Shown in pieces: positions 63,536 through 64,000 of a stretch of 64,000 bases of DNA. The position numbers and the translations under genes are program-made. Each line of letters starts with the position of its first letter. Within the stretch, counting starts at the first letter, position 1. Origin of the DNA: Bacteroidota bacterium. GTDB lineage: Bacteria > Bacteroidota > Bacteroidia > AKYH767-A > OLB10. The DNA is taken from contig JADKFV010000003.1 of assembly GCA_016717325.1 (NCBI GenBank), forward strand, positions 315,996 through 379,995, given 5' to 3'. Under the pieces are notes generated by a model. It saw only the letters and a list, made by a program, of their open reading frames with translations, did no database searches and was not told the DNA's origin.

Positions 63536-64000
63536 TTACTTTACTATAAACTTACCTGCAAAGCGGCCAATATTATTTGTTATAGAAATAAAATAAATTC
63601 CGGGTATCAAATTCATTTTTTTGGTAGAAATGGCTGCATTTGTTTGTTCCACATCGTCAAAATTGCGCGATATTATTTGCTTTCCTTCTGCAGTAAATAT
63701 TTGCAAAATTGCCTGATCATCCAGTTCAGCACCGTCAATAAAAATTACATCATCGCTTGGATTAGGTACTATAGTTAACTGTGCGGTTTCCTTTTGTTTG
63801 TTTGCAATGGAAATAACGGGGCTGTAACTTTCTCTGCCGCTTTCATTTAACGTGCGTATACGGTAATAGTATACTTGCTCGGTTAAGGAATAATCATCAT
63901 AAGTCTGAACAAATTTTTTGTTGGGCACTAATTGTGCAATAGGCTCGAATGTTGTTCCATCTTTTGAGCGCTCCACTGTAAAGTTTACAACATGTGCTTC
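63536..64000 (-). CDS. C-terminus of a T9SS-exported protein, 5' part outside window
   Basis: Open to the right edge on the minus strand; about 154 residues are visible. EAHVVNFTVERSKDGTTFEP and FVQTYDDYSLTEQVYYYRIR are the typical beta-sandwich that precedes a sorting domain (the usual LERSxDGxxFxxI...YYRI form). TIVPNPSDDVIFIDG to RFAGKFIVK is a type A T9SS sorting domain. The N-terminal passenger is not in the window, so the activity cannot be told. The gene converges on the DUF4846 gene with 7 bp between stops. Confidence 0.8.
   Translation of the reverse strand, partial: EAHVVNFTVERSKDGTTFEPIAQLVPNKKFVQTYDDYSLTEQVYYYRIRTLNESGRESYSPVISIANKQKETAQLTIVPNPSDDVIFIDGAELDDQAILQIFTAEGKQIISRNFDDVEQTNAAISTKKMNLIPGIYFISITNNIGRFAGKFIVK

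Overview
The window looks like a chromosomal segment of a low-GC member of the Bacteroidota, probably an environmental, Chitinophagales/Sphingobacteriales-type organism. Evidence: several secreted proteins end in type IX secretion (T9SS) C-terminal sorting domains, SprB repeats and a TonB-dependent receptor are present, promoters carry the TAnnTTTG -7 box, and many domains are typical of the phylum (DUF4476, DUF4846, YCII/DGPF). No rRNA, tRNA, CRISPR array, IS transposase or prophage was seen.

Layout. 1-6.4 kb: 2-phosphosulfolactate phosphatase (partial) and gcvT, a glycosyltransferase, a DUF4476 protein, a DUF423 membrane protein and a secreted HExxH metalloprotease. 6.4-7.0 kb: cluster of palindromes. 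7.0-16.5 kb: a T9SS-exported GH9 cellulase, threonine aldolase, a methyltransferase, a decayed barrel-like gene and a sugar-dehydrogenase-like protein with PKD domains. 16.7-22.5 kb: an ECF42-type sigma factor followed on the same strand by small YCII/DGPF, VOC, SRPBCC, DinB and DUF1761 proteins, the usual company of this sigma class; a repeat island carrying an S23 four-helix-bundle gene lies between the sigma gene and the rest. 23-46.6 kb: an exoprotein region with three tandem secreted proteins sharing a nearly identical PKD/Ig cassette, a possible caspase-fold protein, a ~1190-residue T9SS protein and a ~4070-residue adhesin with a Vps10/BNR-like propeller and about 20 SprB-like repeats. 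47-51 kb: cinA-prmA and an M1 aminopeptidase lipoprotein. 51.2-53.8 kb: a TPP riboswitch followed by a TonB-dependent receptor, presumably for thiamine uptake. 54-64 kb: a tandem-repeat block, dsbD, membrane proteins including an SpmA/SpmB fusion, a DinB protein, a PAS-DHp-receiver signalling protein without an ATPase domain, DUF1684 and DUF4846 proteins and the end of another T9SS protein.

A dominant feature is sequence integrity. I located 21 single-base frame disruptions in 13 genes, most of them a missing base in a short homopolymer. In every affected gene the corrected length is an exact multiple of three. Because ordinary single-copy genes such as dsbD and spmAB are hit too, I read these as mostly residual assembly indels and annotate each gene as one CDS across its breaks, giving break positions. 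One gene with two in-frame stops and a lost C-terminus looks truly decayed, and one VOC gene has a single in-frame nonsense codon.
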